This document shows positions 16,301-29,471 of a stretch of DNA of 64,000 bases, piece by piece. Origin of the DNA: Cercis canadensis. Lineage: Eukaryota; Streptophyta; Magnoliopsida; Fabales; Fabaceae. Position 1 is the first letter of the stretch. Each line of letters opens with the position of its first letter. The position numbers and the translations under genes were made by a program. The notes beneath the pieces were generated by a model. That model worked only from the letters and a program-made list of their open reading frames with translations, was not told the origin of the DNA and did no database searches. The stretch is from positions 233,090 to 297,089 of the forward strand of contig QAOA01001406.1 of NCBI GenBank assembly GCA_003255065.1, written 5' to 3'.

Positions 16301-17148
16301 GAGTCTATTGAGATCATAGAGTAATTTCATAATGGGAAGGAAGTTAACTTCTCAAATCTGCATTCCAAGAAATGAAGTGCTCAAATGTTCTCGTGTTTTC
16401 TGGCTTTCATTTTGTTATTTTCCCCCCCTGCCCAGGAGCCTTCTGTGTACGTTACTTCTTTCTTCCTTGTCTTAATGAATTTCTTCTTTTATCCAAAAGA
16501 AGTAGTGTTTATTAGTAGGAGTTGACTCCATTGAAAGCACTTAGAAAAAGAAAAATTAATTTGGAAATTTAGGCAGAAAATGGAACTTGAGAAATGCAAT
16601 CATCAGAAGACATTGTTTGGTTTTTGAAATTTCTGAGACTTACAAGAAAAATGCAATCATCATAAGTGCTTATTTTGCCCTTTCTTTTTCTTTTCTCTTT
16701 TTTCAGGGGAGGAGGCCCCAGCTGAAACTGAACCTAGATTCAACCCATTTTCTGGAACCGGGAGACGCTTGGATGGAAAACCATTAAATTATCAGCCTCC
16801 TCCGGTATCTTCTTCCGGTTTGATGGACAAGAGACCTAATGTTTCAAATGGCAATTCACAGTCTTCTGCAGCATCTAGTTCACAAAGTAGCGCTAGTCAG
16901 TCTCAAGGAAAGCTCGTGTTTGGGTCAAATCCTAACCGTACCAAAGAAACAGGAAAGGTAATTCTTCTGCTTCTTGCTCTATGTTTCAAATCATATGCTA
17001 ATTACAGTCACCTTCCCATTACCAGACTGCTAAACTACACATTTCCTATACCTTGCAGGAAAAGGAGTCAAAACAAGACCCACCCCAAGAGAAAGAGGAA
17101 TCAAAATTTCAGGCTTTTACAGGGAAGAAGTATTCCCTAAGGGGTTGA
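13390..17148 (+). CDS. UFD1: UFD1, ubiquitin-binding cofactor of CDC48/p97
   Basis: Nine coding exons: 13390-13392, 13659-13736, 14789-14813, 14910-14942, 15050-15171, 15282-15412, 15515-15738, 16707-16957, 17059-17148. Total 957 nt, 318 aa, normal for plants. UFD1 with NPL4 recruits ubiquitylated substrates to the CDC48 ATPase for extraction from membranes, chromatin or complexes. The N-terminal UFD1 domain starts [15 protein letters not shown] and includes the conserved [18 protein letters not shown] and [19 protein letters not shown]. Two SHP-like CDC48-binding motifs are present: residues 217-230 ([14 protein letters not shown]) and 306-318 ([13 protein letters not shown], at the C-terminus). 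A Ser/Gln-rich linker lies between. The ATG stands alone at the end of its exon, followed directly by gt; the join to exon 2 restores the conserved N-terminus, which supports it. The leader is shared with NDUFS8. Confidence 0.97.
13803..13829. repeat. poly-G run ending in an N
   Basis: About two dozen G in a row in UFD1 intron 2, followed by N at 13830. The length is probably not reliable. Confidence 0.7.
13900..14440 (-). pseudogene. LINE-type zinc-knuckle (zf-RVT) fragment, partly duplicated by assembly
   Basis: On the minus strand the frame reads [19 protein letters not shown], the Cys-Cys-His-Cys signature of the reverse-transcriptase zinc-binding domain at the C-terminus of plant LINE-like proteins. 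It lies antisense in UFD1 intron 2. Positions 13900-14127 and 14129-14356 are nearly identical around an N at 14128, so only one copy is probably real. No reverse transcriptase is attached; the fragment is a relic. Confidence 0.65.
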
Positions 17149-20100
17149 TTAATATCATATCAAATGCTTTTAACTTATACTGTAAGCTACCTCATCGGTC
17201 CGAATGCGGATCAAAGAATACGTCAAAACTCAAAACTTTGTACTGGTATTATAACCACAAGATGGACCAGTGAAATGTCACAAGAGAAGTTACCTCAATT
17301 ACTTGTGCAGCTTCAAATAAGGTTTGCATTGTGCTTCCAAAAGTGCTGTGTTGGGTCATGCTTTGTTGGATTCCTGGCAACCCTATTCTCACCCAATGTT
17401 GATTCTTGGCACCATCAGTGCTCATTAGACTGTCTATATCAGTAGGCTTTTGTTTGGAAGAACTTATCACAAGTTAATTGAATTATTAATATAAACCTGT
17501 TTTTCATTGGAGTTCTGATATAAAAAAATGAAGAAAATATTATATACCAATCGCTACTACATTTAGGTGAGACTAGAAGTATTGATAGAACTTCATTCAA
17601 TCCATAGTGGAAATGTCAACATTGCACCACAAAAGTTAGTCTTTGTGTGGTTTGATAAAATGAGGGAGGGAGTAATTCGATAAGAAGTGGATAACATGAG
17701 AGGAGTAATTTTTATTTATTTTTTTTAAATGTAACTTTGGTCCTCTATTTTGATTATATAAATGTTTTGGTCTTTCTATTTTGAAGCTAGAATTTTTAGT
17801 TTTTCAAGTTTCACAAAATAAATGAATAGTCCAAGGGTTAACACCATTCAAAAACTAACGGATTTGCAAATTACTCCATTCCCTCATCATTATATTGCAC
17901 ATGGCTTAGGAAAATTAACTTTTGTTTTAACATGGTTTTATGGGGTTGGTTTTCTAATGATTATACTTTGGTGTTTTGCAATAATTGAAATATGAAAGAC
18001 GCACAGTGGATCTTGGATTCTTGATTTGCACACCAAATAAATATAATTAAGAGGTTGGGTGTCGTCAAAGCAATTGCCATAACTCACAAAAGAAGGGATT
18101 GAAGGTCAAAAGACAAAAAGCAAAAAAGTGAAGGGATTGTATCTTGTAAAAGAGCACTACTTTCGTAAGGAAACTTATTATAGGGAAGTAATTGTCATTC
18201 AATTCTTTGAGCGACTTCATAATTTTAAGTTGGCCACTTTCTTATCAATTAATTTTGAAAAAAATATTGTTTAGCTCTAAACGTACGAGGAAAAATTAAA
18301 TAGTTTATAGTCGATACTGAAGTTATTTTTAAGATTTATGGGTTTTTTGTTTAAATATAAAATTATAGTCAAAAGTATAAAAAAAAATGGACGAAGAAAA
18401 GATCATNTATAAAAAAAAATGGACAAAGAAAAGATCATTTGATTTTAAATATAGAAGATTTTTAATTTGGTTTCTCTTATAATGTGTAAAATGTCTAAAA
18501 TACCTATTATGTGATTATTTTGTCAACATATATGGTTATCTTTTGATGATATGTGATTATTATGTTTATCCTTTTGTGTTACGTAGTTATCCTGCTTATA
18601 TATATGATTATCATATTTAAAAATAAACAGATAACTCAACACCAAAAGATATTTTAAATATTTAATATAGTATAAGAAAAATTAAATTAAAATTTCTCTA
18701 TCATAAAATCAAATTATTTTTTTTTGTAATTTTTAAAATCAAATAATAATTTTCTTGTGGACCAAATTTATAGACTCTTCAAAAGACAAGATTTGTGGGC
18801 TCCACTAAGGGATCTATAAAGGTGAGTCCCCACAAATTATTTATTTATTTATTTATTTTTTATCCTTGTAGTATTCTCAAAATGACTCAGATGCCAAATG
18901 TCTAAATCACTTCAAAAAGGCTAACCTAATTAAGACTCTCTTTCCCTTATTTGTATTCTCAATATCTCCTTAGTATACATTTGAGAGACTCAACAAAACC
19001 AATTACCATTGTGTGTCCCCTAACTAGGGGTGTTCAATCAATACTTAATTACAAGTCACAAAAACTACACACTTAACAAATTAATTGGAGTCAATTAAAC
19101 TGTTGAAGGACCACACAAAGTTTAAATTGATGATAATAGTGCTCCAATTCACATCAATGTGCAACTATCATTTTATTATTTTGATAGTCCCATGCTTCAT
19201 TACTCCATTCCAATTCAAGATATACAATACCTGTCACTTGTGAACTTGGGCCTTATCTTTTTATTTTTATTTTTACATTTTCTTATTTTACTATAAGCTT
19301 CAATTAAATCTATATTTTATGATTTTAATTGGGCCAACTTATAAATTTTTTTATTTTTTAAATTATTTGCAGATTTAATTTGAGTTCTCACATGAGTGAG
19401 CAAATTGTGAGCTAAACCATTTCTATTTTTTTGTTTCAGGATTTGGAAGATAAAGACACCTTATCTTCCTTTCCCCATAAATGTTTTAGCTTCCTCCCAT
19501 GCTTTCTTTCACTACTATTTATATCACGAAGATGTATTAATTCTATGTTTGACTGCACAAAAAGGAATAAAAGTTGAGAAATAGAAGATCAAGACAACAC
19601 CATAGAGACAAGCAAGTGCTCGTTTATGAGAAGCTAAGTCTTTTCTAGATAATTACAAGTGTAGATAGATAATTTAAAATTAGTTCATGACTTATTAATT
19701 AAGAGTATTTTAGAGAATTGAATTTAATTATAAGTGTATGATACTACAAGAAAACAATCAATTTGTCACATAGCAAAAATGCTCTTGAATTATCATGGAT
19801 TAGCTAAATGGACGTGTTATAAGTGTATGATGTATTAATTATTGATAGTGTTTATTTTTTTGGCTCTTTGAGTCGTCTCTAGTCTTAAAAGTTATTTCTC
19901 ATTCTTTTTTCTATGTTTGATCCTCTTACTGTAAAATGACAACTTTGACCATATAACCATTTAGTTCAAACAAAAAAAATTGCTAATAGTTTTACCACTT
20001 AATAAAAACTTATATTTCATCTAAAAAGAAAGGATATCAATAATCAATCTCATCATTAAATGTAGATAGAAATGGAATCTTTATTCCTGCATTTTATATT

Positions 20101-20318
20101 TACTCTTTAGAAAGCAAAAATAGGTGAGGACTATGAACATGAAGCAATAGAATTAGACAATTCTCCCATTCTAAATGACATCAAAAGGCTACAAACAGAA
20201 GAAAGAGAGAAAATGTCATATATATGACAATGCTCATATCAAGCTGCTGGATTTAAGATACAAATAAAATAGGAAAGAACGCAATGAATCCACTATTTTT
20301 TGTCAAGGTTGAATTGCA
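17149..20318. other. intergenic, AT-rich
   Basis: The UFD1 3' UTR probably extends to about 17500. At 18377-18438 a 30-bp segment is repeated around an N (18407), another likely assembly join. A TTTA repeat sits near 18836-18860. At 17730-17860 a taactttggtcctctattttg phrase resembles one arm of a foldback repeat. No coding exon is supported between the two genes. Confidence 0.5.
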
Positions 20319-21012
20319 TTAAGGACAAATATAGACGCAAATGCAATGAAAGATCTGAAATCCAAAGTGAGCACATTGCCCCACGCCACGGTATTGTTGT
20401 AGGCACTGCAGTTGACAAGCAGGGACATTACATTTGTTGGGATCCAGCTCCACTGAGCAAAATATACGAGCGTAGGCCACAGGCACCATGGAAACAGCTG
20501 CAACAGTTTCAAAATTAATCATCACAAACACAAACCCTAGAAGAAAGAAACAAAAAGTTGTGGAATCCAAACAAAGTAGTTTAGTGTTTATTTGAGATTA
20601 ATTAATTCATAGGTTTTCAATTTTTCTCAATAATAATTAGGGTGGAGTTGTAACGAGTCTTTGAGATGACATAAAAATTCTAACCAAGCAAATATTGTAA
20701 CGGATATATAATTATTGGAAAAGCGTAGCTTCCCCTCCTTATATTTATTAGAGGGAAATAGATACTACTAGAGCATATTCATTATATAAATCTCAACCTC
20801 GTGACCTGATAATCCCATATTGAGGATTTGAATCTCCAGTATGACAAAATATTCTTCGATGTAGTATTAGAACTAAAGAAAACATAGATATAAAACATTG
20901 AATCCAACCCAAATTAACTATGCATGAACAAAACTGATACTCAACACTGAACATATATACCTGAGACAACAAGGACAAGAAGGAAGAAATGAGAGAACGT
21001 GAGCTTGGCCAT
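20319..21012 (-). CDS. defensin-like secreted cysteine-rich peptide
   Basis: Two exons: 20961-21012 and 20319-20497, GT-AG intron of 463 bp, giving 76 aa. Residues 1-27 form a signal peptide with a hydrophobic core (FFLLVLVVSAV) and a likely cut after VAYA. The mature part of about 49 residues has eight cysteines: C31, C40, C45, C49, C59, C69, C71, C75. The CxxxC and final CxC spacing fits the plant defensin-like (LCR/DEFL) fold with a cysteine-stabilised alpha-beta core. The intron within the signal-peptide coding region is also typical. The peptide should be secreted; whether it is antimicrobial, a pollen-pistil signal or something else cannot be told from sequence. A TATA box lies about 100 bp upstream. 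Confidence 0.88.
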
Positions 21013-21106
21013 CTCAAGTAAACTAGTGATCAAGACTGAAGGGAAAAAAAATGTCTCTGATGTGAATGTATAGTGAAGTCGAGGTGTTGGTGATGATAGA
21101 AAGGGG

Positions 21107-21114
21107 TATTTATA
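21107..21114 (-). promoter_or_regulatory. TATA box of the defensin-like gene
   Basis: TATAAATA on the minus strand, 95-102 bp upstream of the ATG. It would give a leader of about 65-70 nt. Position and exact consensus make it a good candidate. Confidence 0.6.
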
Positions 21115-21159
21115 GGAAGGGAATTGCAGAAGATGATGTTTGCCCATATTGTGTTTGTT

Positions 21160-22928
21160 ATGACAAAGTACGCAACGGACAAATAAATAAGTAGTGATAA
21201 AGAAAAATTAAATACACAGTATTTATGTGGTTCGACAATTTGCCTACATACACAGGAGATGATAAGATGAGCAATTCATTATTGGAAGATGGAGATATGA
21301 GTAAAATTCTCAAAAATTCAATTACACTCAAAAGTTTCACAATATAAAAAAAAACACTCAAAAAAAAGTTTACAAGTGTCTTACACTGACAAAGAGCTCA
21401 CTAGTATTTCACTTCTCTGATTGAGGATTACCAACTGCTATTTATAGCAGAAGATTACCAACTGCTATTGCTGAATTTCACCATGTGAAATCAACTAACT
21501 TCTCTTGGCCACCGAAAACAGCATTAAATTCTATTGAAAGCAGTGTTAAATTCTTGACTTGTGTTGTGGCTAGACGCTACTCCTAAGGCAAGCCTACAAG
21601 TGGAAGTTTCTGGGATCACCTACGCAAATTCATAGCTACCACATGCTATATGATAATGTTAGACTTATCTTTGTCTTTGATTTACTGTTATTTATCTGAG
21701 AAACCCGTGGGACCTTACTGAAAAGCCTAGCTTTTCTTTCTTTAATAATCTTGTTTGCAAATGCGCTTGTTTTTGTTGGAGAAACTTGCCACCTACTCTT
21801 CTTGAAAGAAAATGCTGTTTACAGCCATGCGGAAGTACTGGAGTCAAAATGGAGTTAACATGGTGTGGTAACTTTTTGACTTTTGTTGAAAAATTTAAGC
21901 CACGTGTTATTTTAACAGTATTTAATGGTGAATTTGAGCTTTTCAGGTCCTTTAGATGGAGGGATTTCTCAGATATTGGTGGCATTATTATGATGAACTG
22001 GTCTGGCTACTTAATGTTTTCCCTGTTTTGCTTGTTTGACAGCTGTATTTAACTATTGTATTCACAAGGTTCATGTGGTAAAGTTCATAGTTTTATAATC
22101 TGTATCTACATGGAAAAANCAAAAATTCAATTACACTCAAAAGTTTCACAATATAAAAAAAAACACTCAAAAAAAAGTTTACAAGTGTCTTACACTGACA
22201 AAGAGCTCACTAGTATTTCACTTCTCTGATTGAGGATTACCAACTGCTATTTATAGCAGAAGATTACCAACTGCTATTGCTGAATTTCACCATGTGAAAT
22301 CAACTAACTTCTCTTGGCCACCGAAAACAGCATTAAATGCTATTGAAAGCAGTGTTAAATTCTTGACTTGTGTTGTGGCTAGACCCTACTCCTAAGGCAA
22401 GCCTACAAGTGGAAGTTTCTGCGATCACCTACGCAAATTCATAGCTACCACATGCTATATGATAATGGTAGACTTATCTTTGTCTTTGATTTACTGTTAT
22501 CTATCTGAGAAACCCCTGGAACCTTACTGAAAAGCCTAGCTTTTCTTTCTTTAATAATCTTGTTTGCAAATGCGCTTGTTTTTGTTGGAGAAACTTGCCA
22601 CCTACTCCTCTTGAAAGAAAATGCTGTTTACAGCCATGCGGAAGTACTGGAGTCAAAATGGAGTTAATATGGTGTGGTAACTTTTTGACTTTTGTTGAAA
22701 AATTTAAGCCACGTGTTATTTTAACAGTATTTAATGGTGAATTTGAGCTTTTCAGGTCCTTTAGATGGAGGGATTTCTCAGATATTGGTGGCATTATTAT
22801 GATGAACTGGTCTGGCTACTTAATGTTTTCCCTGTTTTGCTTGTTTGACAGCTGTATTTAACTATTGTATTCACAAGGTTCATGTGGTAAAGTTCATAGT
22901 TTTATAATCTGTATCTACATGGAAAAAA
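21160..22928 (-). mobile_element. LTR-like repeat, split by an assembly duplication
   Basis: The phrase atttatgtggttcgacaatt at about 21221 is common in plant Copia-type LTRs. On the minus strand tataaatagcagttggtaat resembles an LTR promoter. No TG/CA ends, target-site duplication or retroelement coding sequence could be fixed, so it may be a solo or truncated LTR or an unrelated repeat. Positions 21311-22118 recur at 22120-22928 around an N, so the true length is about half what is shown. Confidence 0.35.
21311..22928. repeat. 808-bp assembly duplication around a single N
   Basis: 21311-22118 and 22120-22928 are about 99% identical. I counted around nine single-base differences and no large gaps. 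The join is a single N at 22119. A 97-codon and an 88-codon frame occur in both copies; they look conserved only because the DNA is duplicated. Confidence 0.9.
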
Positions 22929-23140
22929 TACTGTTTTATCAATTTAATTAGAACACATATATGGCAATGAACTTAGTGGACAAGTTCAGATATCATCAAT
23001 TGTCTTGAGCTAATTAACCTGCATTTTCAATTAGCTAAAAAAGAAAAAAAAATTCTTAAATTTGATGCTAATAAGATCTCTTTTCTTGAATTCTAAAAAA
23101 TTTCCCCCTTTTTTTTATTTCTTGAAGTATTAGAGTAAAA

Positions 23141-23369
23141 TACATTTTTTGTCCCTAAATATTTTTTTAATACCATTTTAGTCTTTGATTTATTTTTTAT
23201 ATTATTTTAATCTTTGAACAATTACATTGCCCGCGAAAATCAATCATTTGTAATACAAAAAATAATCACTTAAATGTTTGATTTGGTGGGTTGAGTAATT
23301 ATTTGAGAATTAAAATGACATAAAAATAAATCAAAAAGACCAAAATGACATTTAAAAAATAATTCAGAG

Positions 23370-23374
<5 letters not shown>
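23141..23374. repeat. short inverted repeat (MITE-like)
   Basis: Arms of roughly 100 bp: the left arm with ttttgtccctaaat and attttagtctttgattta pairs with the right arm, with the turn near 23260. No clear target-site duplication. The right end runs into an AT microsatellite. Confidence 0.5.

Positions 23375-23413
<39 letters not shown>
23374..23413. repeat. (AT)n microsatellite
   Basis: About 20 AT units in a row. Likely variable in length. Confidence 0.85.
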
Positions 23414-23415
<2 letters not shown>

Positions 23416-25939
23416 AACTCTTAAAGGTACTTCTAAAATGTGCAGTGAATAATGTAATGGAAAACATTCTCTCCAAGCCTTTTTCTTTGGGTTACATTTA
23501 GAAGTGTTCTAAGTCTATGACTTTAAACATAATCCTCTCTAGCTAGGCTTCAAAATCTTGATATACTCTCTCTCTTGAAGTTTTGGTTGATCAGAACTTG
23601 AAGGGAATATAAAAAGAAGACCTGAAAAGAAAAATACCTTTGTTATTAATTTTCTTTTGTGCACTTATTCCTTTATTTGGACATGAACTATAATATAAAT
23701 AGAAAATTTATGTAGTTAAATTTTGGAGAAATCAACATTAACAAAGTAACCCACATCTAATAGTGGGTGAACTGAGTATCAAGAAAAATTTTGGAAAATT
23801 TTGAAATCTTCAAAATCACTTTAATGAAGCTAACTAAAATGGATAAAATGATGAAGTTAGAGCAATTGAATATCTCAAATCAAGCAAGCAATACACCAAA
23901 AATCAGAAGCCATCTATGCAAGCTAACAACATAGCACAATTCAGATAAAGCTAATTGAAATGTAAAGATGAGTAGAGATAGAGAGAATCAAGCACCAAAA
24001 AAAGTCTATTACACCACCAAGCTCTTCTAAGGTTTTTTTTTCTCACACTACAAAAGGATGCCTCACATTTTTTGTGATTTTTTCTCTCAAACAAAAATCT
24101 GACCATATTATCAAGAATTAATTAAACTTAAAAATTTAAGCTATTAATTGAACGCTTAAAAATAATCACACATATTATCTTATAATAGAAAAAAGATTTA
24201 TAATCAAGAAGGTCTCTTAGTTGGAGTGGATACAAAGTTGAACAATAATATGATGAGATATTTCACTCTTAGAACCGAATAAAAAATGGGACTTTACTAA
24301 GCAAACAAGGTGAAAACAGAGACATCAAATAAGCTGGCATGATTAGAACTTAGAAGAACCGAATACTTTCCTTTTTTGGACTTTTTTTTTTTTTTTTTTT
24401 TTAGGGGAATGACTCAACACCAGTCTGGTTATGTAATAATATAATCACTAAATTATTGAAAAAAATTAGAAAAGTAATTATTTTAGTCATTTTCTGTCTT
24501 TTTCCCCTTTGTAATTAATTGTCGTCATTTTACTTTTCCTACATCAAATACGTAAAGAAGTGAAATATTTTGTCTCACTCAGATTTGAGCCAAAAAAATG
24601 TAATATATATATATATACTTTAAAACATGTGTAAAATGTATAAGTTTAATTTTAAAAAAATGAATTTACTATGAGTATAAAATCTATATATTATCACTAA
24701 ATTGAAAAGTGTCACATTATTAAAGTAACCAAGTTTTTTAACGACTTTAAATAATTTTAACAGTTATTTCAAAAAAAAATTAATGGAAATAGTTTTTTTT
24801 TCAGAATTAAATCTTAATTTAAGCTATCAAATAAATATTTTATTAGAATCTCATAAAAGTTTTAATGGGTACAATTAAATGTATATGAAGCCAAGTATGT
24901 AAGAAAAAAAAGTATAAAAAATGTGAAAGTATCATTACCCCACTTTTATATATCATACATGACCATTAGAGCCCAAAGTTGAGATCTAGTTAATATTTTT
25001 TTATTCATTTATTTTAATTGTTGTTGTATTTTTTCAAGAAATTACTTGTGTTAAAAACTTGTTTGAAATAATATTATTATTTTATAAAAATAAATAATAA
25101 ATTCTATTAAGTGATTATGTGTTATGTAAACTAATTATTTTATATCTTTAAATACTCAACATTATGTTTTATAATACTTCAAATTACGTGTCAAAAAGTA
25201 ATGCTTCAATTAAATTCTCTCAACTTATTTATTGTCTTGACAAGTTTTTATTTTAATATTAGAATCTCATATACTTACAACTTACAAGTTGGAATTATGA
25301 AAAAAAAAAAAAGATTTAGCTAACTAAATTAACTGCCACTTTCCATTTCTATTATGGATTCAAAAATAATAATAAATATGATTGTCTTAAATAAACTATT
25401 ATTTTGAAAATAATGCCCCATTTTTAAATTATATTAGTTTCGAAACATCCCAGAAAACTCAGCTAATCAAGTATGAACACGGTTTTAGCTCCACTAATCG
25501 ACAATTTCAGCAAAGAGAATTGAGAAAAAAGCTTCACTAGTAGACCAGAAAATGGCACTGTAGATTTCTGTGAAAAGGAATCTCTTGAAAGTCAATGCAC
25601 TCTCTGAGCCACATGGGTTTTCTCTGCAATCGCAACAAAGACCCACCAAGAAAAGGATCATCCAAATAAATACAAACACTCCCAATAATTGAATTGAAAG
25701 TCATCAATGAAAGACTCCCACTTGGACTTCGTGCTCTCCATTTGAGCCTTTCTTCTTCATTGATAAAGAATTTTCTTTTACAGAAGAAACACTTATCCTC
25801 TGGCATTTCCTTCTCTTCTGGGTTGGAAAATAAGCAAAATAGAAAATTTCAATGGAAGAGAGAGTTTCACTGTAAGTAATCAAAGGTTGGAATTGTGGGT
25901 TCTCTCTGTTTTAGCACAAAGGTGCAGACTTTTTGCTTG
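23414..25939. other. intergenic and 5' region of the ankyrin gene
   Basis: Very AT-rich to about 25450, with a long T-run at about 24387-24403. From about 25480 composition becomes more balanced, which probably marks the promoter and 5' UTR of the ankyrin gene. Open frames on the minus strand at 25494-25806 have no family similarity and are not called. Confidence 0.5.
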
Positions 25940-28900
25940 ATGGATTCTTCCAAGTCTCTTCGCTTCATCACCCACCAATCAATCTTCTCAACCGTTCGAT
26001 CTGGGGACCTTGATGGGCTTAAGGACCTACTTGAGCAGCTGATTGAGGACGAATCTTCAAATGGATCATCGGTTTCTGATCTCATGTCACTGCAGAACGA
26101 TGCTGGAGAGACTGCTCTTTACATCGCTGCAGATAATAATCTTCAGGATGTGTTTAGCTACTTGCTCAAGTTCTCTGATTTGGAGGTCTTAAAGATAAGG
26201 TCCAAGTCTGATATGAACGCGTTTCACATAGCAGCCAAGCGTGGTCATCTGGGTATGTATTCCTCTGATTTCTGGTTCTTTGTGTGCGAGTTGGTTTTGG
26301 TTTTGGAGTTAACTTGGTATTTTGTCCACAGATTTTGTGGAATTTCTTTTGCGTTGGATGCTAGGATTTTATGGTGGGACTGGTTTATGGAATAAATGGA
26401 TGATTGGGAATATGTTTACTTAACTTCAAATCACATAATTTCTAAGTTTTGAATGGAAGTTTATGTAATCCTTTCACAGTGGAGGTTAATTGTAGTTTAT
26501 ATCCAAATGGATTTTCAGTATCTACGACTTCACAGTTTTTGAACTTAAAATGAAATTCAAAAGACAAGAAAACATTTTTATGATGAATCTAAGACATCCC
26601 TTGTCATCTTTCTGTTAAGTGTTTCGTCTCCCCCTGAGAGAATACGAGTCTAGTTTGGTGAATCATATGTGTTTTAGTTAGAATGACAAAACCATCACCA
26701 GGCAACATCTATAGCAAGTTTTTCAATCTCAAGTTTTGAGAATTTAGACATGTGTTGCAACCTCAAGTATTAATATCCAACTTTATGGCAAGCATCAGCC
26801 AATTCCCATCCCACTTCTATAAAATATTTTTCTTTACTCTTCGTAACAAACAAAACTATCATTCAGAATTGTGCCAAGGGTCAATTAGTCCACTTAAATC
26901 ATGAATCACCGTGCATGTGTCTTCTTTGATGTTAATTTTATTTTCTCTTTTCGAAGTGGTTTCAAAATGCCCAAGTGACTGTGATGAATGCCATAGGTTT
27001 GATGATCCTAAGCTAGCATTAACTATGCTTTTAAAAATCTGACACAATACATTGAAGTGATGATAATACATCTTTTACGTTTAAAGGATTGTAGAATAAC
27101 TGCAGTTTGATCCAAACGTTGTAAACATCTACAGTAATCCCTGCTGCTATATTGATTTTAGTATTACTAAGTCCCACATAATTAGTCCTTTAAATGCAGA
27201 AATCACAATGGAGGGATTAGGGAGTACTGGTACTTTGGAGAGTGCTAAAGTCCTATGTGTTGGTAGCACCTTGATACCTATTTGGTTGATCATGCTGCAA
27301 GTATTTTATTTGTTTACTGCAATGTGATTAAAAGGATTTCATTTGTGATAAGTTGTCAATCTGTTTCCAGATATTGTGAAGGAGTTGTTGAGTAAATGGC
27401 CTGAGGTTTGTAAGTTATGTGACTCCTCAAACACTAGCCCCCTATATTCAGCTGCTGTTCAAGATCATTTGGATGTGGTGAATGCTATCTTGGATGCTGA
27501 TGTCAGTTCAATGATGATAGTTAGGAAAAATGGAAAAACTGCATTGCACAATGCTGCTAGGTATGGCATGGTTCGTATTGTGAAAGCACTTATTGACCGA
27601 GATCCGGGAATAGTCTGCATCAAAGATAAAAAAGGTCAAACGGCACTGCATATGGCTGTAAAAGGACAGTGTCCTGTAGTGGTGGACGAGATATTACAAG
27701 CTGATCCCACTATACTGAATGAACGAGATAAGAAGGGTAATACAGCTCTACACATGGCCACGAGGAAAGGACGTTCACAGGTCATTTTCTTATTACATCA
27801 CACCATAGTTGTAGATTTGTATGTTTTCTTCAGTTTTACTTTCTTGTCCATGAATAAGATCAGGGGGCAGTTCATTCTTGAACATTCCTCTGGTAGCATA
27901 TATACTTCCGGCCAATGTGCTCTATGCTTGACACATTCATTCTATCTAATACTCTATTACTTCAGAAACAATTAAAGTCCTGTTTGACTAATTTGATGGA
28001 GAGTAGTGTTATGAAACTTATTCATTTAATATGATGAATTCCAACCATATATGCAAATGATGGGAAAAACCAGGAGGGCAATGGATGGAACTCGATGAGG
28101 CTTCATCACAACCATGATAATATTGTTACAAGAACATTAAAAAAAAGTCATAAATGAAAATATCATTACCTTGAATTTTCTTCACAGTAAGTTATGTATC
28201 TTTGTGTTTTGATCTCTGATTACTTCTCTTCCCCCCCTCTCTTTCCCCTTGTTTCTCAAAGAAGAGCAGTGGTATTTATTGCTAAGTTTATTGGTTAATC
28301 TCTATGTTGCATTTTCAAATAATAAGTCATCCAATTCTTGTAATACCTATATATCATACATTATGAAGATCTGATATGTGCTGCAGCTTCCAATAGTTGA
28401 ACCTCTTTTACTAATTGCCAAACTATCCTCATGCTGTACGAGTTCATGCTAATTTACATAGTCGATAACCTGCTATAATGAACAAAATGCACGTGCTTGT
28501 TTTCTTTAATAGTTGTTGTCTGCTTTTCTCTTCACCGTTTTCTTTTTAATTTTTTTTTATCTTCCTCTCCTAACGCAGGGTTCTCTGTATTTCAGATAGT
28601 GAGCCTTTTGCTAAACTATACAGCTATGGATATCAATGCCGTCAATAAACAGCAGGAAACTGCATTGGATTTGGCAGATAAACTGCTGTATGGAGATTCA
28701 GCTTTGGAAATCCAGGAAGTCCTTCAAGAATCTGGTGCCAAGTATGGCAGGCATGTTGGCAGAGTGGATGAGGCTATGGAGCTTAAAAGAACTGTCAGTG
28801 ATATAAAGCATGAGGTGCAGTCACAACTCATACAGAATGAAAAAACTCGCCGACGAATGTCTGGTATAGCTAAAGAATTGAAAAAGATTCATAGAGAAGC

Positions 28901-29471
28901 AGTTCAGAACACCATTAACTCAGTCACAGTTGTTGCTGTCCTTTTTGCCTCAATTGCATTCTTGGCTATATTCAATTTGCCTGGTCAATATCTAAAGACA
29001 GGACCAGAGACAGGGAAGGCTTATATAGCCGGTAATGTTGCTTTCCAAACTTTCTGCCTTCTGAATGCTACATCTCTTTTCATTTCTCTAGCAGTTGTTG
29101 TAGTTCAAATCACTTTGGTAGCCTGGGACACAAGAGCTCAAAAGCAGGTTGTTTCAGTGGTTAACAAGCTAATGTGGGCTGCATGTGCTTGCACTTGTGG
29201 GGCTTTCCTTTCGATAGCTTTTGTGGTTGTTGGAAAGAAAAATACAGGGATGGCCATAACCATAACCCTTTTTGGAGCACCAGTTCTAGTTGGAACTCTG
29301 GCATGCCTATGCTATTTTGTTTTTAGACAACATTTTGGGATTTTTCGCAGTGACTCCCAGAGACGCATTAAGAGAGCAAGTGGAAGCAAATCTTTCTCAT
29401 GGTCTTACTCTGCAAATATATCAGGTGTGGATGACTATGATTCTGACCTTGAGAAGATCGTTGCTCTGTAA
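25940..29471 (+). CDS. ankyrin-repeat protein with PGG domain, ITN1-like, four membrane segments
   Basis: Three exons: 25940-26252, 27371-27780, 28596-29471. Total 1599 nt, 532 aa. About seven ankyrin repeats cover residues 15-315, with clear cores such as NGKTALHNAARYG, KGQTALHMAVKG and KGNTALHMATRKG. A charged, helical linker follows (ELKRTVSDIKHEVQSQLIQN). The PGG domain has four predicted membrane helices near residues 350-368, 392-413, 434-454 and 461-484, with the usual FNLPGQY after the first. Related Arabidopsis proteins (ITN1 and kin) act at the plasma membrane in salt and ABA responses, and others in immunity or symbiosis; the exact role here is unknown. The start is the first ATG in the reading frame, followed by a Ser/Leu-rich N-terminus. 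A 273-bp tandem repeat lies just downstream. Confidence 0.94.

Noticed and set aside
21692-22861. Two nearly identical 97-codon frames (minus) and two 88-codon frames (plus) that seemed conserved
   Set aside because: The DNA itself is duplicated around an N; the similarity says nothing about coding and no family is recognised.
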